A stretch of DNA of 64,000 bases from Eleginops maclovinus (taxonomy: Eukaryota; Chordata; Actinopteri; Perciformes; Eleginopidae): the NCBI RefSeq assembly GCF_036324505.1, contig NC_086352.1, positions 30,646,312-30,710,311 on the forward strand, in the 5' to 3' direction. Below, in pieces: positions 38,139 through 48,952 of this stretch (positions are counted from its first letter, which is position 1; each line of letters starts with the position of its first letter). The position numbers were made by a program, and so were the translations under genes. The notes under the pieces are model-generated. The model was not told the DNA's origin, did no database searches, and worked only from the letters and a program-made list of their open reading frames with translations.

Positions 38139-39538
38139 TTCTACCTGATACAGAAAAAAGAAAGGTTTAACAGAGATGGGGTACATTATTTGTCCACACT
38201 TAATCAGCATTATAATGCATACTAACTAATTACATTGCTATGTGTTGAAAACTCAATTGAATTGCTCATAAAGACAAGATATTTTCCATGCTTATTGAGT
38301 GAAAAAAAATGCAAGTTATCCCTTATCCTTTCAACAAGGGGTGTGCAAAATATCCAACATGTTTACAGTGCATTCTGTTTTGAATGTACAGTATAGCTCC
38401 AAACAGTGGATGAGAAACCTTGCAATCTGCTTGGTTAATACAATTTTAAAAAAGTAATACCTAAACCAGAAAAAATAAAAGCTTATAAAAACTTATGCCA
38501 TCCATATTAATGGAAAAATAAAAGGAGTCCTCTTCTTTTTCTTCCTCTATGTTCCATTCATTGTATCAGACAGCTGAGGCGTGGCAGGGGCTGTGCAAGC
38601 CAGGCGAGGGGCTTTAGTTAATGGGGACAGACATGAAGAGGAGGCCCGTACTGGAGATTTGATCCTTTTGTCTTATCAGCTTCTTTTTCAAATGACCTTG
38701 CTGTACCGACTTTTATGCCTCTCCCTTTTATTCTCGGCCAGTGATTGGATGGTCCTCTCTGGTCTCAAATCCCCGCCACCTTGATGAATGTGTTCCAACC
38801 CGCATCTATGTTGCATTGACCAATAGGAGACAGATCTTTGCAGTAGCCACTTGCATTACAAACAAGGACAGCTAAAAAAACATATCTTTAGCAAAATGTA
38901 ACTTTAGAAAGTATTACATGTCTTTCAACTCATTGCAATCCTTGCTTTTATGTACAGAGCACCGGTTGCCTGCAGGGTCCAGAAAGCTACAGTTGGAACC
39001 TCAGACAATTAATAATGCAGACATGAAGGCATGAGAGTTCAGGGGATCCTGTTCTCGCTGCTCAAAACTGTAAAATCACCTGAAGCATGAAAAAGGGAGC
39101 ACAGCTATCAGAAACAAACATATTCATGTTGACTTTCGGCCGTGAAGCCACAGAGCAAAAGTTCCTGCTTTTTTCTGACACAAGCAAAGAGTAAGTGGGG
39201 ATGACGCACTGCACAATACAAGGAGGGAAACTTGAAGGAGCAAAGTGGAATGAATGCAGAGCAGGAAGAAGTGCGCTAGAAAAAGGCCTGTACAACACAG
39301 CATTAAATATCCACAACTCTCTTCTTAAATTATTAATGGGTGAGCCGCGGCAGTGTACTGAAGAATGCGTACGAGAAAGCGTCTGAGCAGATATGAGTAA
39401 GCATTTGCCAAGTCGAAGGTGAGAACTGCAGAACCTGCTTGTTTATAGCAGCGATACTGTGAGGACCTCCTACTCACCAGCATGACTTCAAACAGTCCCT
39501 CGTCACTTGTGGTTGATATGTAACAGGACTGATAAGGA

Positions 39539-39544
<6 letters not shown>

Positions 39545-39618
<74 letters not shown>
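39545..39618 (+). repeat. (AC)n microsatellite, 74 nt
   Basis: Uninterrupted run of about 37 units in the 28.7-kb intron; UG in the sense strand of the gene. A shorter degenerate (GT)n run of opposite orientation lies at about 34647-34690. Confidence 0.98.
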
Positions 39619-39620
<2 letters not shown>

Positions 39621-39813
39621 AAGTTATGTTAAAATCCAGACAACTTGGAATGTTTTGCCTTCGTTCTTGAAAAAGTTAATTGGAACGCCAATCCATCCAT
39701 CCTGACTTTAAGCGGAAGCAGCTGTCAGATGTCCAACAGCAATGGAAGTGCACTTTCAACCTAGTCATACGTTTGCCTGTATTTCATTAAAACTTAAAAT
39801 ACTTTCATATGGT

Positions 39814-40187
39814 AAAATGTGTTTTGCATGGTAATTGACATCAAGCTATGTTTCTAATGATGTTAGCTAGGCTGGTTTATGGTCAAGTACAGTATCTCTA
39901 AAAGGGATCCGTTCCTCGCGGAGATATTCGTAAAAACGATTTAGAAAATGTTAATATCTTTTGAAAACAATAATTGGATGTTTTGACAAGAACACGAGTG
40001 TGTTAAAATGTAGGTTATTTATGCAAAAAGGCACTGCTGGGAGTTCAACTTTGTATTTAATTGATTGAATGATGAACAGCTAATCTTCCGACCTCTGACT
40101 TTGACTGAAATGATGCATTGAGTTACTTCAGCAAATATTTTAAACTGAACCTTGTGTTCGATATGAAAGGATAATGAAATAGAACTA
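39814..40187 (+). repeat. Repeated block C, copy 2, with extra 120 bp
   Basis: Starts about 1.93 kb after copy 1. Between TAATGATGTTAGCTAGGC and TTATTTATGCAAAAAGG it holds about 140 bp (39874-40014), including CTAAAAGGGATCCGTTCCTC and GATATTCGTAAAAACGAT, where copy 1 has about 18 bp. One copy has an insertion or the other a deletion. It could be a dispersed element or a local segmental duplication. Confidence 0.8.
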
Positions 40188-40684
40188 ACGCCATAAAACG
40201 TGTTATTCGTTAAAAATGAATTCTTCCAGAAGTTTAAAGATACCATCACAGATCTCCTCTGTCTCACATTGTAAAGACAAACACATTGTGCAGCACAGCA
40301 AAAAGAAAGTGCAGTGAATGATCCCAGCTCAGTGTGTCAGCCGTAGAATGGGGGCCAATAGGCGATTACTGAGTAAATGTATGAAAGAGCAAGTGAGAAT
40401 TTGAGTATTTCCACCCAGATACAGTGGATCTATCTCCAGGCAGATGTGATATGGACTGACCTAAAGACGGCAGGCTTCTGCATCACTTATTTTACATACA
40501 GGTGAGGTTGCATCTAAGTAAAAAAGTCTTGACATCCTATCTTTTTTATAACCAAAATATGGGCAATGTTGTAAAAAGCAATAACAGCATCAAGGCCATG
40601 CAAAACTGTGTTGCAGTGGTGTGCTGGGGGTCGAAGGTTAAAGGTCTCTGCTGTAGAGTGCTGATAAATCACATTTACTTTATA

Positions 40685-40883
40685 CAGTGGGGCAAAAAAG
40701 TATTTAGTCAGCCACCAATTGTGCATGTTCTCCCATTTAAAAAGATGAGAGAGGCCTGTAATTTTCATCATAGGTATACTTCAACTATGAGAGACAGAAT
40801 GGGGGAAACAATCCAGGAAATCACATTGTAGGATTTTTAATGAATTAATTGGTAAATTCCTCAGTAAAATAAGTATTTGGTCA
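40685..40883 (+). repeat. Left terminal inverted repeat of the Tc1-like element
   Basis: Starts CAGTGGGGC after a TA and runs to AAGTATTTGGTCA. Shares GGCCTGTAATTTT.ATCATAG, AGAGACAGAATG and GGAAATCACATTGTAGGATT with the reverse complement of the right end. Transposase-binding sites should lie in it. Confidence 0.9.
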
Positions 40884-41049
40884 CCTACAAACAAGCAAGA
40901 TTTCTGGCTCTCACAGACCTGTAACTTCTTCTTTAAGAGGCTCCTCTGTCCTCCACTCGTTGCCTGTATTAATGGCACCTTTTTGAACTCGTTATCAGTA
41001 TAAAAGACACCTGTCCACAACCTCAAACAGTCATACTTCAAACTCCACT

Positions 41050-42071
41050 AAGGCCAAGACCAAAGAGCTGTCAAAGGAGACCAGAGACAAAATTGTAGAC
41101 CTGCACCAGGCTGGGAAAACTGAATCTGCAATAGGTAAGCAGCTTGGTGTGAAGAAATCAACTGTGGGAGCAATTATTAGAAAATGGAAGACATACAAGA
41201 CCACTGCTAATCCCCTCGATCTGGGGCTCCACGCAAGATCTCACCCCGTGGGGTCAAAATGATCACAAGAACGGTGAGCAAAAATCCCAGAACCACACGG
41301 GGGGACCTAGTGAATGACCTGCAGAGAGCTGGGACCAAAGTAACAGAGGCTACCATCAGTAACACACTACGCCGCCAGGGACTTAAATCCTGCAGTTCCA
41401 GACGTGTCCCCCTGCTTAAGCCAGTACATGTCCAGGCCCGTCTGAAGTTTGCTAGAGGGCATTTGGATGATCCAGAAGAGGATTGGGAGAATGTCATATG
41501 GTCAGATGAAACCAAAATAGAACTTTTTGGTAAAAACTCAACTCGTCGTGTTTGGAGGAGAAAGAATGCAGAGTTGCATCCAAAGAACACCATACCTACT
41601 GTGAAGCATGGGGGTGGAAACATCATGCTTTGGGGCTGTTTTTCTGCAAAGGGACCAGGACGACTGATCCGTGTAAAGGAAAGAATGAATGGGGCCATGT
41701 ATCGTGAGATTTTGAGTGAAAACCTCCTTCCATCAGCAAGGGCACTGAAGATGAAGCGTGGCTGGGTCTTTCAGCATGACAATGATCCCAAACACACCGC
41801 CAGGGCAACGAAGGAGTGGCTTCGTAAGAAGCATTTCAAGGTCCTGGAGTGGCCTAGCCAGTCTCCAGATCTCAACCCCATAGAAAATCCTTGGAGGGAG
41901 TTGAAAGTCCGTGTTGCCCCGCGACAGCCCCAAAACATCACTGCTTTAGAGGAGATCTGTATGGAGGAATGGGCCAAAATACCAGCAACCGTGTGTGAAA
42001 ACCTTGTGAAGACTTACAGAAAACGTTTGACCTCTGTCATTGCCAACAAAGGGTATATAACAAAGTATTGA
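41050..42071 (+). pseudogene. Tc1-like DD34E transposase, decayed
   Basis: Encodes a cut-and-paste transposase that would bind the terminal repeats and move the element. The usual ATG is AAG at 41050-41052. The N-terminal helix-turn-helix part (reading AKTKELSK, then VDLHQAGKTESAIGKQLG) runs in frame to about 41212, where one base appears to be lost in AATCCCCTCGAT; from there the frame shifts and stays open to the stop at 42071, with an internal ATG at 41259 (270 aa). In that part the catalytic triad is intact: D83 in WSDET, D174 in QHDNDPKH and E209 in NPIE, 34 residues apart (DD34E). NPWREL replaces the usual N.WREL with a proline. Lost start plus frameshift make it very likely inactive. 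Confidence 0.92.
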
Positions 42072-42088
42072 GATGAACTTTTGTTATT

Positions 42089-42286
42089 GACCAAATACTT
42101 ATTTTCCGCAATCATTTGAAATAAATTCTTTAAAAATCCTACAATGTGATTTCCTGGATTTTCTTTTCTCATTCTGTCTCTCAAAATTGAGGTATACCTA
42201 TGATAAAAATTACAGGCCTCTCTCATCTTTTTAAATGGGAGAACTTGCACAATTGGTGGCTGACTAAATACTTTTTTGCCCCACTG
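42089..42286 (-). repeat. Right terminal inverted repeat of the Tc1-like element
   Basis: Begins TGACCAAATACTTATTTTCC just after the transposase stop and ends TTTTGCCCCACTG before TA. Mismatches to the left end are scattered (for example AATTTTGAG against AACTATGAG in the middle), so the two ends have diverged since insertion. Confidence 0.9.
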
Positions 42287-42329
42287 TATATGTGTGCTTC
42301 AAAACAATGTGTGACACATAGCGACTGAA

Positions 42330-42470
42330 AAGTTAAGCTAATGCGGTTCCTTAAGTGTGCAATCCCTCCAAAGGCCAAGACTCTACTGGCTGCAAAAAGA
42401 AGCCTGGTTATATAAAAGTCTATGAGAAAATGACCCTGATTCTCACTTATGATCCAAATCTTTAGCTTTT
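42330..42470 (+). repeat. Fragment of a dispersed repeat
   Basis: GGCTGCAAAAAGAAGCCTGG, TATAAAAGTCTATGAGAAAA and TGACCCTGATTCTCACTTAT resemble a common fish repeat; AAGTCTATGA also occurs in the pair at 33.75 and 33.95 kb. It starts just beyond the right end of the Tc1-like element. Confidence 0.4.
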
Positions 42471-45400
42471 AAGTCTTCTGCAAAACAGCATGCTGTTGAT
42501 TGTGTAAATCATGCTCCCATTTAGAGTATCAATGCCATGGATCAAGTATTGCTAAATAGCGTGGATACCGTGTGATTGACATTACGCCCAATACAATGGC
42601 ATTGGTTAGCATTCACCTTTACTCGAAGATATAACGAGTCGACTATTCATTTTTTCCGGCAGGTACAGAACAAACAAGCCTAATTTAGCAAGCCACATTT
42701 ATCTTCCCAATTAATATCACATTTAACAAGAATCACAGATGCAACGAGCTAACGAAGCTAGTGCAAGCATTAGCTGCTAACCATACCTCTGCTCCTACTT
42801 TCCTTCCACCACTTCCCAAAGTACAGTCACCTATGGCTCCAAAGAAATCCCGATAGAAACAACAAATAACTAAAGGCCTGAAAAGTAGTCCAAGAACCAA
42901 TGGGTAATGTCTCAGACACAACGTCCTCTTTTTCATATAATTAAAACATTCTTGTAAAGCTCTAATGAGAATAAATGATTTCAAGTAGGTTAACAAAAAG
43001 CCCACTGCAGTATGGGTCACAACAACTCCTTGTTTTGCTCTTACATTTAGTTTGCAGTTACACTCTTGCATCCAACGGGCTCTAAATGGAGGTTGACTAC
43101 AGTACAAGCTGTGGTCACTGCACAGAAAGGATGTTATATTTGACAGCTGGTTCACTTTAGGTGTAAAAAATGAGCATGACTGAAATCATTTACTAAAGTA
43201 TCCATTGAAAAGCACTCTATAAACAGGGCTGCTGTGCAATTTTACTTAAGGAGGGACCATTTTACATTGACGTTACAATAAAGTCAAATTATGTTTTTGG
43301 CTCTGGAGGAGTTCTGTCAAGCCTAAGAATAGTGTGCTTGGAGACTACATAATTTAAAGGTCAAAGTCTTGTATTATATGCAGTGTGAGTTGCAGAAAGC
43401 AAGTAGGTTTTACGAAGTACTTACATTATAGGAATAGAACAAACCAATGTTTGTTGGTTGATTTGAATGATTGATTTGGTTTTATAGCTTTTAAATCTGT
43501 CAAGCCTCCAGTGGAGGTGCAATGCTGAATCGGTGAAAAAGGATTTGAAAATGAAAAGTACTTATTATAATAAAGAAATGCATTGTCCCTTCAAGCTGTC
43601 TCTTTTACAGTCTTACATCAATGGATAAATATAAGGACAAATATTTCCATTTGGAGCCAATGGACAACAACGCCTTTACCAACCACTATGGCCTGGCAAA
43701 AGTCAATGGTGGTAACAATATTTTAATTATAGAAATATCTGTTTATTTTCTCAAACATGCCATTTATCGTTTAACAACCTGGTAAAAGACAATAATAAAA
43801 ATGGGACTAACACAATCACAACTATTTAAGTTGTTCACTGGACTGTTGTGGTCCAACAGAATTAAGGTAAGCAAGCGTCCGTCACATTTTTGCTAAAATA
43901 ACATCAACAACCAAAACCGTAAGTTGCTGAATCTTCTTTTTGTCGATGGACTAGTTGCAGCTTTAGTTACAATAATACTACCTAATGTCTAGAGATAGTG
44001 TGAGCCAGCAAACTTGGAGAGCTGCACAGTAAATGGATCGGCCCACTAGTGGCCATTAGAAAGTATGACAGTGTCTTCAGATGACAGAATTAATGCGGCT
44101 CAGTCCCCTTTTACCCTGCAGGGCTGCTGATGCTGCGTCTGTGTGTTCACTCTCAGATTGATTAACTGACCTTGATACAATGGTCAGCAGTGTGTGACAG
44201 TATGACAGCGGAAGACGAGTTGTAAATGTATTCCAACGCTGCAAAAACTTTAATTAAAGCACTTAATTAAACAGGACAGTAACCCTGAAAACATATTTTT
44301 TTCGGAGATAAATCCAACACTGCAGCCTTTTAAATATTTAAAAAAGCATTCAGCCAAATTAATTTTATTTCTAACCTTTGCTCCCCTCGTGTTCCATGGG
44401 CCACTGTTGACCCTGTTGCATGAAATCCATTTAATCACATCCACTCGCTGCGACAACACAGATGGTGGCATTTGTGGCGGCCTCGGCTTTCCGCATCCTT
44501 CTCCTCATTATTACAAAAAAAAAAAAAAAACATGGCAGCTTGTAGACATGCTGCACACTCTCTCGTTTACCTTCCCTTTCATAAACTTTGTTTGTTATTT
44601 ACCTCCTTCCTTTTCATTTCCCTGTCTCTTTCTACTTCATGGGCACGGCGCACAACAAAAAAAGAGCGACTTTGTTTGAGAAATGACACTGTGGCGAAGG
44701 AGAAAGCTGCTTTTTGTCCTTAGTCTAATTGAGAGTCTTTTGCTATTCATCGGGGCTCTGCAGCCAGGCCAGCGAGGGAGGCAATCTTATGCAGATCACA
44801 TTGAAGGGCTTCATTACCTAGAAGCCAGCTACTTTTTGTTCCCCCTCAAGGGAAGGGCCAAGAGAGAGCGATGGGAGCTGAAGGAGGGGAGAACGGGGAA
44901 GGGAGAAGAACAGAGAAAAGGAAAAAATACAAAAATCGTGGGCATGAGAGGAAGAGAGGGGTGAGGTACAAAGAGAGTGCCTCTCTCTACGGGTTACACA
45001 GGGGAGTGGGGACAGATTACACCTGAACAACAGCATCGTAACGACTACGCCTCAGTTGTATGCTAACGCAGAGAATGTATGTGTATTAGTGCACTTGTAT
45101 GCACTTTATGTGTGTGTACGTGCACGTGTGCCTGCTAAATAATGCCCCGTGAGGCTCTAAAGGACTTCTATGACTGCATATGGACGAGTGACTGATGACG
45201 TTACATACATAATTCAGAGGTACATTGGAAAATAAATAACATTTGGTTGAATTAGTAATACACATTTGTATGTGATATTGAGCAGCTGTGACTGTTTGTT
45301 TTGTGGTGTTTTTTTCCCCCTTACTCCGGACCAACGTGTCTGTTAGCGAGGGGGGTAATTGACTTTCCATTTTTTTCTATACATACACTAATGTAGTGGC

Positions 45401-45509
45401 TTAGCGTGAAACAAAGAGATTCTGAATAAGCAATGACTCTATCAGCTGCTGGGTGTATCTACAGACATGCAAATAATGGATGATCGCAGAAAAAAAGAGG
45501 GCGCTTGGC

Positions 45510-46190
45510 AAGCCCCCAGGAAATGCGCCGGCTGTTGAAGCCAGTTTTCGTACAGATAACAGTAGCACTAAAAAATGATGATGTCAGTCAGTCACGTGAC
45601 GTCATTGGGCCCATTTAATAATCTAATAAAAATGTTGTTTGTAAAAGTTGTTAAATGCGCTAAAACGTTATTCCAGCATTATATTCCCCCCATATATCCT
45701 TTAACTCAGCCAGCTGTCAACAGCTGTTACGTGAAAAATGTAAGGCAGGGTTTAACAAAAGAATACAAAAACGCTCCACCCAGCCCATCCACCAGGAAGT
45801 GCGCCAGGCGCTGAAGCAAATGTATGTAGCGGCACAAACGCTGGTACAACAACTTTTGTGTCAGTGTTTTGGTGACGTTGTTGGGCATAACAATATATTT
45901 TTTTCCCATTCACTTCCATTGAGACAGAGACTTCTAAATTAGTGTATCATGTATTCTTTTGTTATTAGCCCTTTATTCATTTGACTGAGCAGAGACAGGC
46001 CGTGACGCAACGGTAACACACCTTGGAGGCTTCAGGAAAATGCGCATGTTTGCATTATCTATCAGCCAAGGTTACTTGATGATCACGATATTTTATTTCT
46101 CAAGAGTCATTTTTGCTTCATGCTTCATCAGGAAACTTCTTTAGGAATGAACAGGCCCCCTTCCCCATATCCAGTTCTGTTTATACACCT
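45510..46190. repeat. Decayed dispersed repeats, partly duplicated
   Basis: AGGAAATGCGCCGGCTGTTG (about 45519) and AGGAAGTGCGCCAGGCGCTG (about 45793) begin two related stretches that each continue GAAGC, then a GTCAGT/GTCAGT element and GACGT..TTGGGC. Near 46100 TTTTTGCTTCATGC, AGGAATGAACAGGCCCC and CAGTTCTGTTTATAC resemble the repeat at 14.1-14.4 kb. I regard the block as two or three old insertions and give no class. Confidence 0.4.
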
Positions 46191-48774
46191 GTGGTGCTGG
46201 GTTATTGACAGGTGACGAGTATCACAGGCGCAAACAGATGTGATTAAAGCAAGCCTAAACACAGAGGAAATGCACGTACACTCACAGATGCACAAGTGAA
46301 GCTGTTGTTGCCAAATGAGGTGAGATGGATGGGAGTAGCAGGTAATTTGCAGAAAAACTCCAGCATGTCAGTTAAATCCTCTCTGCCTCCGAGGCCTGTC
46401 CTATCCCCATTTAGCACAGCCACAGCAAAGGGCAGGCTGGCATGCACACTGCCTGGCAGTTGGACAGGCCTGAGAGGGTCGCAGCCTTGGCCCGGTTCAC
46501 TGCTCTGACCCCAGCTCAGCCTGCGAGCCGCCCACCACCACAGCCTCGGCCTGCCACGTCTCTGCCCAGCCCAGGAGCCTGCTCATCAGATGTGCCCCGG
46601 CCCAGCACTGGCCCAGCTCTGGCCCAGCTGCCCACCATGTTAAAGGGCCAGGGGCCCCCTGCCACTCAGTCCATCTGCCAAGCTGCAGAGACTGGGATCA
46701 GAGAGGAGAGAGACAAAAACACCAGACAACCTCGCTCTTCGCTCTCAAAGCACAACAGAGAAATGCCAGATAAAAAGATTCACTAAAAATGTGCTGCCCT
46801 CAACTTATGTGGGTTGCTGCAAGCCTGAAATACTGCTCTGTTTATTCAAGTTAAACTGCATTTTAATGCTTTCAGACTCAGAAATTCTAGCCTGAGATAT
46901 GCTCGAGATTTACTTCAAGATCTGCATAGCACGATAACATTTTTAGAAATATCAAGGAAAGGGATTTTAATAGAACATCTGGCCCAAGTGGAGCATGAAA
47001 TGCTCTGAAAATAGCTCAGCGTTCCCTGTATTGATCTGAGAGAGGTGTATGTGTAGAGAAATAAATGAGTGAAGAGCAATATTAATCTAAGATAAATAGA
47101 TGGATGGACAGATGGAAAGATGGATAAATGGATTGACACAGAAACACATGCTTTGATGAAACATAAAGCCTTATTTAAGAATGTTATCTTTCATGCAGGA
47201 TTATGTAGGAGTGTATTACTTCTAAAACACTATGCGTATTAAATCATTTATGATCACAGCTTTCTGCTGTATGTTGGAAGCGTGAGGAGATCAACTCCCA
47301 TAAAGGTCTGTGTCTCGCTCATTTCCATACGTCTCCCCTTGATCAAGTCGCCTCATTTATCGTCCAAATCTGCAATGACAAGCCTTTACTTATTTTCCCA
47401 GCTGCCGCGGGTGATGAGAGCGTAATCAGAAACATCATTAAGGCCTCTACATAGACGGCTGTGCCTGTTAGTCCTGTTACCCACACACATAATAACTCAG
47501 AAAATGCAAATCAACTCCAGGTAATCTATTAATGTCACTTCAATTTTATGTCTGCGCTCCAATTTAGCAGATCTTGACACGTTTGGCTCGGATCCGTGCT
47601 TCCATACAGGTAGCCTACTCATTTTGCGGGGGTTTCGGAATACACGGCCGGCGCGAACGAGGAGACGGGCCATCTGTCTACGTGTCCGTTTATTAATCGC
47701 CCTGATAATGAAGCACACTCACAGCCTAATACTCCTGGGGCATCCTTCGCACAAGCTCCATCCGGCAAAACAACTTTCAGCAAGTTTGTTTCGCAGTGTA
47801 GCAATTATTGTCACGTGCCTGCCCCCCCTCCAGTGTAGGGAGGATTGTCTCGCGATCTCCTCCTAATTACCTGAAGCGTCTCTTCAAGCAGATTTTATAA
47901 TTTCCAACTATATCACAACCCCCTTGTTAGCTGCTGAATGGGAGCAGAGCCCCATAATTCTAGCATATGGTGGGCAGACATATGGGGGGAATTTGTCAGC
48001 TTGTACTGGCCTTAAAGTCGAAGACCCCATTAACAGGAAAACGGGATCTACTAATCCTCCGAGATCTGTGCAATCCCTGCACATGAATTCCAATTCCAAT
48101 CATGGCCAAGCTTCTACAAATAAGCAACACACTCACTTTCTCATGGAGTGAATGGGAAACATAATTATCTATTCGATATGGAATTAAGAATACAGGGGAA
48201 ATATGGAGAGGGAGAGTATATCAAAAATTAATTTGATTTGATATCTTTCAATTAAAAATAAACCACACTGACTGTCCTTTTCTTGTCTGAAGATAAGAGG
48301 CACAGGAAATTACAAAACCCATGGATTTATACTACACATAACACAAAATCTATTAGATAATACAAAATAAAACAAACATATGTGGATACATTTGCACTAA
48401 TTATTATATTTATATTAACAATGGATCAAATGAGTTTGTGAAAAGGGTGATTCATTATGAACCGACTCAGCAGATACTACACAAAATTCTCAAAAGAATC
48501 ACATTGATACACTACTAGTTTGCAACAGCAAATACATTTTGGAGGGACTGCAATTTATAATCATTTAAGAAGCATTAGATAGGCCTACACTTTTTAGCAA
48601 GTAACAAATTATTAAAAGTCCATGAATAAAGAGTAATAATGGTTTGTAAATATGAGATATTGTAATGGAACAACCTCTTGTAAAATTAAACCCTTATGAA
48701 ACATTTGATGGTTTTGTTCAGTCATTTGCAGCATTTCGTCAAGGTTGGGAAAAGATTCTGTTCATGGATTAATA

Positions 48775-48952
48775 ATGAAAAATGTTGCAGTGACTGGACA
48801 ACCCTGTCCAGTGCCTTGCTTAAAAGCACCACGGCAGGGCCCAGGAGGTGAACTGGGACCTCTCCAAGTATCAGTCCACACTTGATATTTTAAATCTGGT
48901 ACGGGGACTTGAACCAGCTTCCCAGTCCAAGCCCCTACGGAGCCACTGCCGG
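48775..48952 (-). mobile_element. tRNA-derived SINE, minus strand
   Basis: Read on the minus strand from 48952: CCGGCAGTGGCTCCGTAGGG (A-box region), then B box GGTTCAAGTCC (48915-48905), then GAGAGGTCCCAGTTCACCTC and a core with GGTGCTTTTAAGCAAGGCAC. The order of tRNA-like head, central 'cagttcacctcctggg' block and 'gagcaaggcac'-like block is that of a SINE family found in many teleosts. The 3' end is truncated or diverged near 48775 and I could not identify target duplications. Confidence 0.75.

Larger units (their letters stand above)
40685..42286 (+). mobile_element. Tc1/mariner-superfamily (Tc1-like) DNA transposon
   Basis: A complete-length element of 1602 bp flanked by TA on both sides (40683-40684 and 42287-42288). 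Ends are CAGTGGGGCAAAAAAGTATT and its reverse complement. The terminal inverted repeats are long (about 199 bp each, 40685-40883 and 42089-42286) and differ at a modest number of positions. Between them lies a transposase gene in the plus orientation that has lost its start codon and carries a frameshift, so this copy is non-autonomous. It lies in the 28.7-kb cadherin intron, opposite in orientation to the gene. This family is widespread in fishes, and horizontal transfer of Tc1 elements among fishes and lampreys is established. Confidence 0.95.

Noticed and set aside
41207..41698. 163-aa open frame on minus
   Set aside because: Antisense shadow of the Tc1-like transposase.
43600..43730. Possible small exon after TTTTACAG
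   Set aside because: The frame after the acceptor-like site has no recognisable protein similarity and no convincing paired donor.
46442..46786. Proline-rich 114-aa open frame
   Set aside because: Follows from the GC-rich CCAG composition; no start context, domain or second line of evidence.
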